Assembly (NCBI GenBank): GCA_963575745.1
Contig: CAUYUJ010000928.1
Location: forward strand, 1 to 32,500
DNA from: Prorocentrum cordatum
Lineage: Eukaryota; Sar; Dinophyceae; Prorocentrales; Prorocentraceae
Direction of reading: 5' to 3'
DNA: 32,500 bases
Position 1 is the first letter of the stretch, and each line of letters starts with the position of its first letter. The position numbers and the translations under genes are program-made. The notes beneath the pieces are model-generated. The model did no database searches and was not told the DNA's origin. It saw only the letters and a list, made by a program, of their open reading frames with translations. Shown here piece by piece: positions 10,282-19,762 of the stretch.

Positions 10282-12793
10282 CTACGATCCACAGAATTAG
10301 TTCTCCCCGGACCGACCTCCTCTCCTCATCCTCCTTCTTCCTCTTCTCCTCCTCCTCTCCCCCTTCTCCCCAACCTTCTCCGTCTCCTCCTCTTCTTCTT
10401 GACGTCGCATTCCCTCTCCTCCTCCTCCTCTTCCACCTCCTCATCTGTATATGTGTCCCTATCCTCCTCTCTCCCCCTCCTTATCCTGCCACTGCTCCTC
10501 CTCCTCCTCCTCCTCCTCCTCCTCCTCCTCCTCCTCCTCTCCTCTCCCCTCCTCAACCTCCTCCACCCTCATCTTCATCCTTGTCGCATCCTTGCGTCCT
10601 TGGCAGTGAGCCAGCGGCTCTGCCTAGGCTTGCCGCCCGCGTCCGCGTCGTCGGCGCGGTCGGCCCAGACGAACTTCTCGTTGCTGATCACGCACTGCAG
10701 GTAGCGGTCGCTCGAGCAGTGCGAGCGATCTGGAGACATCATCTCTCAGTGCAGTCTCATTGCCAGGAGCGGGCGGGGAAGGGGGTGGGGGCGGCGTTCG
10801 CGCGAGAGTGCCCGACGCGGCCGATCGGGCGCGGGACCCGCTGCGCTACCCCGACGGGCCCCCCGGCGGCCCCCCCCCTCACCCTTCCCCCCCTTACCAG
10901 CATGAGAATGCAACATGAAAAATGGATGTCCTTCTGCGGGGTTCTGGTTGAGGCTCCAGGCCTTCCCCGGGTGCAAGGCGCGGTACGAGGCCAAGTGCTT
11001 CCGCGCCCAGTTGGGGAGACACTCCTCGTAAAACGATTCGTGATCGAGCGGCGGCGGCTTCCCGGCGAGGTGCTTCTGTGCAGCGGCCCATTCCGCATCT
11101 TCCTGCAGGTCGCCCTCGTCATCGCGAAAGTAATGTCTCCATGTGATGCCGCAGTCGCGCTCGAAGACCTTGACAAATGGAGCTATGTTGAACGCTGGTT
11201 GGCCGACCTTCTCCTTGTGCCAGAATATCGCATACTTGCGTGTCCGTCTCCCAGGCCATCCGAAATCAGGTGACTTCAGCACGATCTCCTCACAGCGGTA
11301 AAGGTGGCCGAGGAACATCATTATATACCCTCCTGGAAACTCTTCCACATTCTCCTGAATGATGACGGGCTCCTCCAGGGCTCCAGGTGCTGCCCGATCC
11401 CTTGCCTCCAACCGCCTCCGCCCCTTGACAACTTATTCGGCTGCCCCATGGGTCCATGGGTCCATGGGCCCCGTGGCAGGGCCCCCGAGCCCCGCGACCG
11501 CGACCCTTCCCAAGATCCCGGGAGGCCATGGGGCCATGGGGCCCGGGCCCGAGGGGCCCTCGAATGGAAAAAACCCAAAGGCCCATTGGATGGAAAGTTG
11601 GAAGCGCGGGGAGGATAGCCCAAGCCCCCTTTGATCCGCAAGTCCTGGCACATAAGCCGCATGGCGATCCATGCTAAAAAATAGATGGCCGTCTTGCCGT
11701 CGAGCGCGCCCTTCCTGCCCCCGATCGCGGACTCGTCGGTGCAGGGGTTCCCCGCCACGTGGGTCTTCGCACACGAGATGCGGCAGTGCCTGCGGTGCAC
11801 GACGCAGTAGGCGGAATCCTTCACGGCACGACCCGACCTGATGGTGGCTTCCAAGGCATCGAAAATCCCAGGGGCTGGTGAGTTGATCATGGCAGTGACC
11901 GACGGCTGCAGCTCATCAACGTAGAACTCGGATATGTCTCGGAAGAGACATCGAGGGCCGTGAGGGGAGACGAGCAATTCGCCTCGAGACGACGGGTCCC
12001 ACTCGATCCCGTGGAGGTGGAGAACATAAGGGTAGCAGCATCTATTGTCGCGTCCATCTCGCGCAGCTTGCATGTCGGAGGCGGCTTTGCCAAGGAGGGC
12101 GAGAGCAAGCCCTGGCGTGTCCACGCCACTGAACGCCGTGGAGAGCGAGTCCTCCCGCATCCTGTCCAGCATGAAACTTAGCGGGTCGTCCCAGGCTGGG
12201 TACGGAGCCCCGCGAACCTCGTCCAGCTTCGCGCAAACGTAGAAAGGCCACTCGAACAATTGTTCGACGCTATCAACTCTCGCATGGCTGCCAACGTCGT
12301 AGTTGATCAGCTGGTCCCGTGAAAAATACACCTTGGACTTCACTGCCGCCGAGATGCCCATCAGGTCGCCGTTCTCGTCGTAATCGTACGGGCCAGGGAT
12401 CTCGCAGTCGCCGCCATCGGCGAGGGAGGGAAGGCCGCCCGCGCCGGCCGCGCCGGCGGCCAGCGGGCTGTGGCCGCCGTGGCCGTCGTCGTCGACTGGG
12501 TCGCCAGAGCTGCGGCCGTCGTCATCGCGCTTCCTCTTGCTCTCTCGCTGGCTGATCTGGCTGGCAAATATGGCTGGCAAGGTCGGCGATGGCGTCGCCG
12601 TCGAGAGAGGCGGCGTGCTGATGGGCTCCTCCACAGGGGATTCTACTTCTACTTCTGTGTCGGATCCGTCGGGGTAGTCAGCGGGGCGCCCTGGCCGCTG
12701 CGTCGCGAGGTCCGCCCGGCCAGGCCCTTCGGCAGCATCGCCGTCATCGGGCGCAGGCTCTGCGTCGCAGATGGCCCGCGCCCAAGCGCCCAT
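9574..12793 (-). CDS. Gene B: C5-cytosine DNA methyltransferase (four exons, about 820 residues)
   Basis: Predicted to transfer a methyl group from S-adenosylmethionine to C5 of cytosine in nuclear DNA. Exons 12793-11645, 11372-10898, 10729-10599 and 10281-9574 join in frame to 820 residues. Visible motifs: I, FSGVDTPGLAL (about 221-231); II, GIEWD (262-266); III, LFRDI (283-287); IV, AGNPCTDES with catalytic Cys351; VI, IIQENV (387-392); VIII, GWPGRRTRKYAIF (421-433); IX, LLTTQGFPVF (587-596); X, QAGNAMNANVV at about 656-666 and again near 734-744. The N-terminal 200 residues are acidic and disordered, with a possible nuclear signal SKRKRDD (85-91) and no recognised reader domain. The start is the Met at 12793, just outside the upstream minisatellite; an in-frame Met at 12904 lies inside it. 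Two of the three introns seem to use GA donors. Dinoflagellate retroelements are reported to carry related enzymes, but no reverse transcriptase or integrase is seen here. Confidence 0.85.
9718..10150. repeat. Perfect tandem duplication, period 234 bp
   Basis: Bases 9718-9916 and 9952-10150 appear identical by eye over 199 bp and are separated by 35 bp. The 234-bp period equals 78 codons, so the methyltransferase frame is preserved. The absence of visible differences implies a very recent event, gene conversion, or a misassembly of two haplotypes. Confidence 0.9.
10315..10580. repeat. TCC/CT-rich repeat within gene B intron 3
   Basis: Imperfect pyrimidine-rich repeat with a clean (TCC)n run at about 10497-10540. 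It fills the intron between methyltransferase motifs VIII and IX. Frames through it encode runs of Leu/Ser or Arg/Glu. Confidence 0.85.
10599..10729 (-). CDS. Gene B exon 3: end of target-recognition region
   Basis: Begins after GTCTCCAG and encodes SHCSSDRYLQCVISNEKFVW and following residues up to SRWLTAK. The chosen donor is GA (AAG followed by GACGCA, from 10598). It joins LTAK to ELLTTQGFP and forms a normal motif IX. The downstream intron (10282-10598) is CT/TCC repeat. Confidence 0.8.
10898..11372 (-). CDS. Gene B exon 2: motifs VI-VIII and start of target-recognition region
   Basis: Begins after GGAG at 11373 with EPVIIQENVEEFPGG, motif VI. It continues through the RxR-type motif VIII (GWPGRRTRKY) into a variable region, probably the target-recognition domain. 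It ends at a canonical GTAAGG donor (from 10897) in phase 1. Two bases of exon 3 complete the split codon as Asp. Confidence 0.85.
11645..12793 (-). CDS. Gene B exon 1: N-terminus and methyltransferase motifs I-IV
   Basis: An open stretch of 383 codons. It holds the disordered N-terminus, the SAM-binding motif I, the acidic residues of motifs II and III, and the Pro-Cys loop of motif IV with the catalytic cysteine. The chosen donor is CAG followed by GACTTG, a GA site. It joins ...IAMRLMCQ to EPVIIQENV and recreates the normal spacing between motifs IV and VI. Reading on past this donor gives low-complexity CCATGG-rich sequence. Confidence 0.85.
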
Positions 12794-12875
12794 GGAAGCG
12801 GCGATCGGAGACGCTCGAGGGCCTTCGGCGCACCTCGAAGCCACAACGGCTAAGGGCAAGTGATCGAGGGAGCGG

Positions 12876-15560
12876 GGGATCGGATTGAGGCTGCACTGTC
12901 TCAACGCGAGGCGGTTGAGGGGTGCAGGGTTGAGGGAGCACGCCTCAAGAGCGGGCTGTTGAGGAAGGGGGCCTCAACGCAGGGGGGGAGGGTGTTGAGG
13001 TGCGCGGCCTCAACGAACCGGGGTGCGGTTGAGGGCGCGAACCTCACAGGGGCATCAAGGGAGTTGGGGTGGGGGGCCTCAATGGGTTGAGACGTGGCTG
13101 GGATACATGATCCCAGCGGTGCGCGGTTGAGGGGGGGTGTCTCAATGGGGGGGAGGGGGCGGACGTTAAGGGACATGGTCTCAACGGTCTGAGGGGTGAG
13201 GCCTCATGGATTGGGGTGTGAGGCCTCAATGGGTCGACACGCGATTGGGAGAATGCCCTTCAATGGTGGGCAGTTGAGGGGGGATGACTCAATGGGTCGA
13301 CACGCGATTGGGAGAATACCCCTCAATGGTGGGCAGGTGAGGGGGGGTGGCTCAATGTGGGGGTGGGGGTTGAGGGAGTTGGTCTCAACTGTCTGAGGGA
13401 CGGGGTCTCAATTACTAAACGGGTTGAGGGAATGCGGCTCAGACGGGGGTGAGGGGTCTCACCAGATTGGGTTGACGGGCCTCAATGGGAGGAGGGTTGA
13501 GGGACATGGTCTCAACGGTCTGGGGCGCGGGGTCTCAACGGCTCAACGGGTTGAGGGATGACGGCTCAAACCATGATGTTGGGGGTTGAGGGTGCGGGCC
13601 TCAATGGGTTGAGACGTGGCTGGGATCAGGGATTACATTGAAGGGTGGTTGAGGGGACAAGGCTCAATGGGGGGGCGGGCGTTGAGAGTCTGAAGGACGA
13701 GGTATGAATGGATGAACGGGTACAGGGAATACAACTCAGAATGAGGTGAGGGGCCTCAACGGATTAGGGTGACGGGCCTCAATGGCGTGAGACGTGTCTG
13801 GGATCAGGGATGCCAGTGGCGAGCGGTTGAGGGGACATGGCTCAATGGGTGCCCGCGTTGAGGGGCACGGTCTCAACGGTTTGAGGGGCGGTCGAAACGT
13901 GATTGGGAGAATGTCCCTCAATGGTGGGCAGTTGAGGGGAGGTAGCTCAATGGGGGGGTGGGGGTTGAGGGAGTTGGTCTCAACTGTCTGAGGGACGGGG
14001 TCTCAATTGCTAAACGGGTTGAGGGAATGCGGCTCAGACTGGGGTGAGGGGTCTCAACAGATTGGGTTGACGGGCCTCAATGGGAGGAGGGTTGAGGGAC
14101 ATGGTCTCAACGGTCTGGGGCGCGGGGTCTCAACGGCTCAACGGGTTGAGGGATGACGGCTCAAAGCATGATGTTGGGGGTTGGGGGTGCGGGCCTCAAT
14201 GGGTTGAGACGTGGTTGGGATCAGGGATTACATTGAAGGGTGGTTGAGGGGGCAAGGCTCAATGGGGGGAGCGGGCGTTGAGAGTCTGAAGGACGAGGTA
14301 TGAATGGATGAACGGGTACAGGGAATACAACTCAGAATGAGGCGAGGGGCCTCAACGGATTAGGGTGACGGGCCTCAATGGCGTGAGACGTGTCTGGGAT
14401 CAGGGATGCCAGTGGCGAGCGGTTGAGGGGGCATGGCTCAATGGGTGCCCGCGTTGAGGGGCACGGTCTCAACGGTCTGAGGGGCGGGGTCTCACCGACT
14501 CAACGGGTTCAGGGATGTCAGGTCAGCTTGCGGTTGGGAATCTCAACGGATTGGGGTGTGAGGCCTCAATGGGTCGAAACGCGATTGGGAGAATGCCCCT
14601 CAATGGTGAGCAGTTGAGGGGGGATGGCTCAATGGGGGGGGGGTTGAGGGAGTTGGTCTGAATTGTCTGAGGGACTGGATCTCAATTACTAAACGGGTTG
14701 AGGGAATGCGGCTCAGACTGGGGTGAGGGGTCTCAACGGATTGGGTTGACGGGCCTCAATGGGAGGAGGGTTGAGGGACATGGTCTCAACGGTCTGGGGC
14801 GCGGGGTCTCAACGGCTCAACGGGTTGAGGGATGACGACTCAAACCATGATGTTGGGGGTTGGGGGTGCGGGCCTCAATGGCGAGCCGGTGCGGCGCGGG
14901 GTCTCTACAGAGGAATGAACGGAGGTGAGCGATACAGGGCGTTGAGGGAGCGGGGCTCAACTGTTCTCGCCAATCGGACCTGCGGGCGCGAGGTTGAGGG
15001 CGAGTGGCTCAACGGAGAGGTGGATGGGGCGAGCGAGGACAGCGGCGGGGAGCGACGAGTTGAGGTTCAGTGTATGACGGGGCTGAGGGGCGGGGTCTCA
15101 ACGAGAGGGCGCGCGATTGAGGGCGTGGGCCTCAAGGATATAGCATTGAGGCGAGGGGTTTCTACGGGCGAGCGGAGGCGTCACCCCCCAACGTTGCGAT
15201 GACATTGTCTCGCCCGCCGTCATATTTGTTCGCGTTGGGGGCCAGCTCCCCAACGACCCGCCATTGAGCCCCACGACCTCAACAGCCCCATCATCCACCT
15301 ATCCCCCCCGTCTACACATCGCTGTTGGGGGGGGAGGGATCGTGCTGGGGGAGCTGACCTCAACGAGTTGAGGGGCGCGGCCTCAATGGATAGGGAGCGG
15401 TGGAGGTCGGCGTCTCAGACGCGGACGGTTGAGGGGCGGGGCCTCAACAGATCGGGCGCCAGCGAGGATGGCAGGGTGGGAGGCGAGGCAGTTGAGGGTC
15501 GAGAGCTCAACTGGGTGGAGCGGGGACATGGGCGTTGAGGGGGACGGGTCTCAATCGGGG
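12876..15560. repeat. TTGAGG/CCTCAA inverted-box minisatellite with higher-order repeat
   Basis: About 2.7 kb of degenerate units of roughly 20-40 bp, each carrying GTTGAGGG and, in the opposite orientation, CTCAACGG or CTCAATGG boxes. Single-stranded units could therefore fold into short hairpins. A longer block repeats: the phrase GATTGGGAGAATG occurs near 13243, 13305, 13901 and 14583, and CTAAACGGGTTGAGGGAATG near 13415, 14010 and 14690, a higher-order period of about 600-680 bp. Units decay after about 14880. It lies between the stop of gene A (15962) and the start of gene B (12793), so it probably contains or adjoins the gene B promoter. Confidence 0.9.
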
Positions 15561-15561
15561 T

Positions 15562-15961
15562 CGGCGCTGTGGTCGAGGGCGGAGCCGCCCAGGGCCGGGG
15601 CGAGGCCGAGGCGGGCGGGCGCGGGCCGAGCAAGCCAGGGCCGGGCGGGCTCTGCCCCCCCGTCTTTCCCTTATCATCAATCTCCCACTTCATCTTCTCC
15701 TCCTCCTCCCTCTGCCCCCCCCATCATCCTCAGAGCGAGCGTTGCGACCTCAGGCGGCCGCGTCGGCTGCCGCGTCGGCCGCGCCAGCTGCGCCAGGGCC
15801 GCCGTCGCCATCGACCTGGCGCGGCCCCCGTGGGGCGGTGGCGAGGAGGCCCAGGGGAGGAGGGGAGGGGGGCAAGAGCTTCGCAAGAGTCAAGAATATG
15901 ACATGGAGCTCTCACGGGTTGCCGCAGAGAGCCGCCACGGCAGGATTCGCTGGGCGCAGTA
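15562..15961. other. GC-rich flank downstream of gene A; no gene called
   Basis: Between the minisatellite and the likely stop codon of gene A. It contains Ala/Arg/Pro-rich open frames on both strands and no recognisable motif; it probably holds the 3' UTR of gene A. A GTGAG at about 15922 on the minus strand could be a splice donor if the last exon of gene A is spliced differently. Confidence 0.45.
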
Positions 15962-16081
15962 TCATGCGCGAGCCGATGCAAGATGCGAAACAAGCGGGGG
16001 CGGGGCAGTGATGGCCTTCTCGGCATCGGGCGTCCCCGGCGACCCGAAGAGCTCCCACGCCTCCTCGTCGAAGCTGTTGTC
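15962..16081 (-). CDS. Gene A, probable last exon
   Basis: Starts after CAACCGCAG and reads DNSFDEEAWELFGSPGTPD onward for 39 residues to a TGA stop. The 1 kb between this and the previous exon (about 16090-17100) shows no better exon. Assignment to gene A rather than to a separate short gene rests on strand, position and a phase-0 acceptor. Confidence 0.45.
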   Translation of the reverse strand, partial: DNSFDEEAWELFGSPGTPDAEKAITAPPPLVSHLASARA

Positions 16082-19000
16082 CTGCGGTTGACGCGAGGAA
16101 GGGAGAGGAGGGGAGAGATGGAGGAGGATGACGAGGAGAGGAGGGGAGGAGAGGGCGAGGGAGGAGAGGGGCGGAGGGAGGGGGGCTACTGGATGGCGCC
16201 GGCAGAGGGAGGACGGAGGGGAGGAGGAGAGAAACGTGGATGGGGAAGGAGCGCGGACGACGATGGCGAGCGGGAGGATGGCGAAGGAAAGAACAGGGAT
16301 GAGACGTGAAGGGAGGAGGCCCGCGGATGGAGGGCAAGCGACGAAGGGGGCAGCAGGGAGCAGGCGATGCGGGGGGGGGGGGGCACGGGCCCCCTAAGAC
16401 CCTAAGACGGGGAGGGCGTTCTAGGGGGGCTGGTCCGTGACGGGCCCCTTCCCCCTCGCTTGTCCCCCCCTCACTTGTCCTTCCTGTCATCTCGCTAGGA
16501 CTCCTACTTGCCCTCCTGGTGATCCCGCTGGCATTCGTTGCCCCTCATCATCATATCCTCCTGGCCCCGCCCTTCCCGCCGCTGCTTCTTGTCAAAGAGG
16601 GGGCGGGGCAAGGGCAACGGGCGCCACCGACAGCAGTCAAAACGGAAATACATGTTGCCCACTCAATGCCACTCAATTTTGTTGAAGACACCTGGCACTG
16701 GACAAGAGCGCTTTGGCGGGTTGCGGTTTGCGCCGCCTGTTTCTCGAGACCCGACGGACGGCCGCGGCGATATCTAGCGCTATCCAAGAAATGCGCAACA
16801 AAAAACTACCCCTGGGAAAACCCAGCGACCCGACCTGAAAAAACAATAACGGTCCTTGGATGCGTTTCGGGGGCCAAAGGGCTGGCGGCGTAGCGAGCAT
16901 GAGGTCGCGTGGTTTATTCCGAACCGACCCTTCGACTTGACATCCCCTTCGGCCACCTACACCTAGAGTCACTAGAGCTTTAGACCAGACCGGAGCCGTC
17001 GACGCCGACGCAATCCTGGCGCGGGATTTCCCAACCCAGACCGATGTGCGAAGGCCCAGGGCCCAGGACCCAATCGCGCGTGCTGGGTTCGTCTCGTCCC
17101 AGCGGCGAGCCTCCTCGCCCCGCGGCGCGGGCCCAGCGGCGGCTCCAGCCCCAGCCTCCTCGGCGGCGCCAGGCACGTCCGAGATGGCGACAGGGCCGAA
17201 GGCCGCGCGGCACAGGCCGCACATGCTCCTTGCGGCGGGGGGAGACGGGGGAGACGTCATCTGCTCAGCCCCCCTGCCTCGGCACTCCGTCCGGCCCGGG
17301 GCCCCCCATCCTCCCCCGCCCTCCCGCTTCTTCAGTCCCGGAAGATTTGCGAGCGAGCTCGCCTGAAGAAGTGGCCCGGGGTCGACGACTTGACATCGGC
17401 GTCCAACAACCTGCTACACGCGGTATCGATCGCAGCTTCATTCTCCCAAAGCTTCGCCGCATGCGCAGCGCAACGATCGTGCCAGTGCTTGCGACACCAG
17501 CTGCACTTATAAACGACGTGGCTATCATCGGCAGGATCGCCAGAGGCTCTCGCGGCAGCCTGGAGGGGGCGCAATGCATGGCGCGCGGCCCCCTGGCCGC
17601 CAGACGGAAACCTGGACACTGGGGCCCCAGGGCCCCTCTCTGGGCTGAGTCAGGGTGGTCTCCGAAACCCACGCGCCTCGGCAGTAAATAGATTGCACCC
17701 CGCGCACCGATCCAAAGACTCATAGCGCATCCCATGAACTTCCATATTCAGCGAACACTCGAACATCTCTTGCACCGAAAGAGCAGTGGCGGGGATGTGC
17801 GGCTGCTCTCTATTCTGCTGTATCCCAATACTGTTGAGGATGATCGAGCATCTAGAATAATCTGACGGTTTCTTCCAATTCGCTGCCATTTTCAGCCGGC
17901 CGAACTCCGTCGCATTCTGACGACCCAAGCGCTCTGCAACCCTGTAGGCAAGAAAACAAGCTGGGATGAGTGGGATGAGGGCATGTGTTGCGACGGGCCC
18001 CCCTGACCCCCTGGGGCCCACTGGGCCCACTGGGCCCGCCAGACCCCCCCCGGGCGACGCTTTCCCCCGAGGCCTTGTCCAGGACACGTATGTGAGCTTA
18101 GCGGAACCTTCCTCCTGGATCAGCGAGATCATCTTGTCCTTGCCTAGCTCGGAAACCATGTTCGAGCGCCGCACATGGCTGGCGACCATTAGCCCATCCT
18201 CGAACGCCCTGGCCCACTCATCCAGGACTTCCAAGCCAGGATCCGGGGGTGGAGAAGGGGGAGGAGGAGCTGCGACCGGCGACGCCGCCGCTGCCGCTGC
18301 CGCCTCCCCTGCGCCGTCACCCAACTGAGCGACCAAGAGGACTGCCTCGGCAATGACGTCCCCCTCCGGTGGCGCCGGCCCGCTGTCCTTGAGAGGGTGC
18401 CTCTTCTAATTGGCATCGGGGATGGGGGGATGGGGCCCCGACGGGGCCCTGGGCTCTCCTGGCAAGTGCGCCCCTAGCGTGGGGCGATCGAGGGGGCGGG
18501 GAAGCGACAGGGTGGAGAAGGGGGGCGAATGGACTGTGGCGACGAGGAGTCGGAGAGGAAGAGCATGGCCGACGGCGGGTGACCAGGGTCCTCACGTCGC
18601 CACCTCGCCCCCCCCCCCCGCGATCGTAGACCCGACGGCCTGACGTCTAGACGAAAGAAAACAAGAAACAGCCACATAACATACAGCATAACACAACATA
18701 ACGAAAACCAGCGCGCTTTCAAGGCAGAATCATGCAATGCAATGCGATGCGCTATATTTGCACGGGCTCGCTGGCGCGCTATATTTGCACGGGGCAGGGC
18801 GGATCGGGGGCCAGGGGCTAAGTTAACACCCCCATTCCTCGCCAAGATGCCCCTCTCGGAGGCCCCCAGGGGCCTCCGAGCAAGATTTGGCCCAGGACGG
18901 CGGGAACCAGACCCTCCATCTGCAACCGAGTCGGTCCGAGGCGCGCTCGGCCCGCAAGCGGGCCGAAAACATCCAAGACTGGCCGCGAGGGTCTCCAGCG

Positions 19001-19317
19001 ACGCAGTGCGAGAGGCCATGAGAAGCCCGGCATTCGAGCATCCACTCAGGGGTTGCAGGATCGCATTTGCGGGGGGGGGGGGGGCGGGGGGGCCCTCCAC
19101 CTCTCCACTACCTCTCCACTTGCGCCCCGGCAGCAAGGCTCCCAAGCGCACGTCCTCGACTGCGTGCCCGTCAACGACGGCGTCGATTGCCGACGCCAAG
19201 GCGTCGCCGCCAAGCCTCTCCGCGGCTGCCGCGATGATCCTCTCCTGCGGGCCGACCCAGCTCTCTCTCGCTCTCTCTTTTTTGTTCGTGTTTATCTCTC
19301 TTTCTCTCTCTATCTCT

Positions 19318-19351
<34 letters not shown>

Positions 19352-19731
19352 GTATCCCTGCCTCTCTTTTGTTTATGTGTTATATCTCTCTTTCTCTTTA
19401 ACTTTCTCTTTCGCCATATCGCTCTCCCAATCCCACTCTCTCTCATTGTTCTCGTTCACTCCCTCTCTTCTCTCTCATTCTCTCTCTCCCTCTCTTTCTT
19501 TCTTGTATCTCTCTTCCTCGCTCCCTCTCTCTCTCACTGGTTTCTATATCCGTGTAAGTATATGCATATAGATGCACGCGCATTGCTGAGTCTCACTCTC
19601 ACCCCCCTGACGGTGCCCCTCGCTGTCTAGCTTCGCAAGTTGTTTGGTGTATTATTGTTATTGTTCTATCTCTCTCCGTCGCCTTCGCCTTCTTGTTTTT
19701 CTCTCTCTCTCTCGCTCTTTCTCTCCCCATC

Positions 19732-19762
<31 letters not shown>

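Noticed and set aside
9574-12793. Retroelement carrying the methyltransferase
   Set aside because: No reverse transcriptase, integrase, gag-like region or long terminal repeats were seen around the gene, and it has introns.
12876-15560. CRISPR-like array
   Set aside because: Units are degenerate, spacing is irregular, the boxes are inverted rather than direct repeats, and the context is eukaryotic.
12793-16081. Genes A and B as one fused gene across the minisatellite
   Set aside because: A stop codon at 15962 in a phase-consistent exon and a plausible Met at 12793 make two genes simpler; not fully excluded without transcripts.
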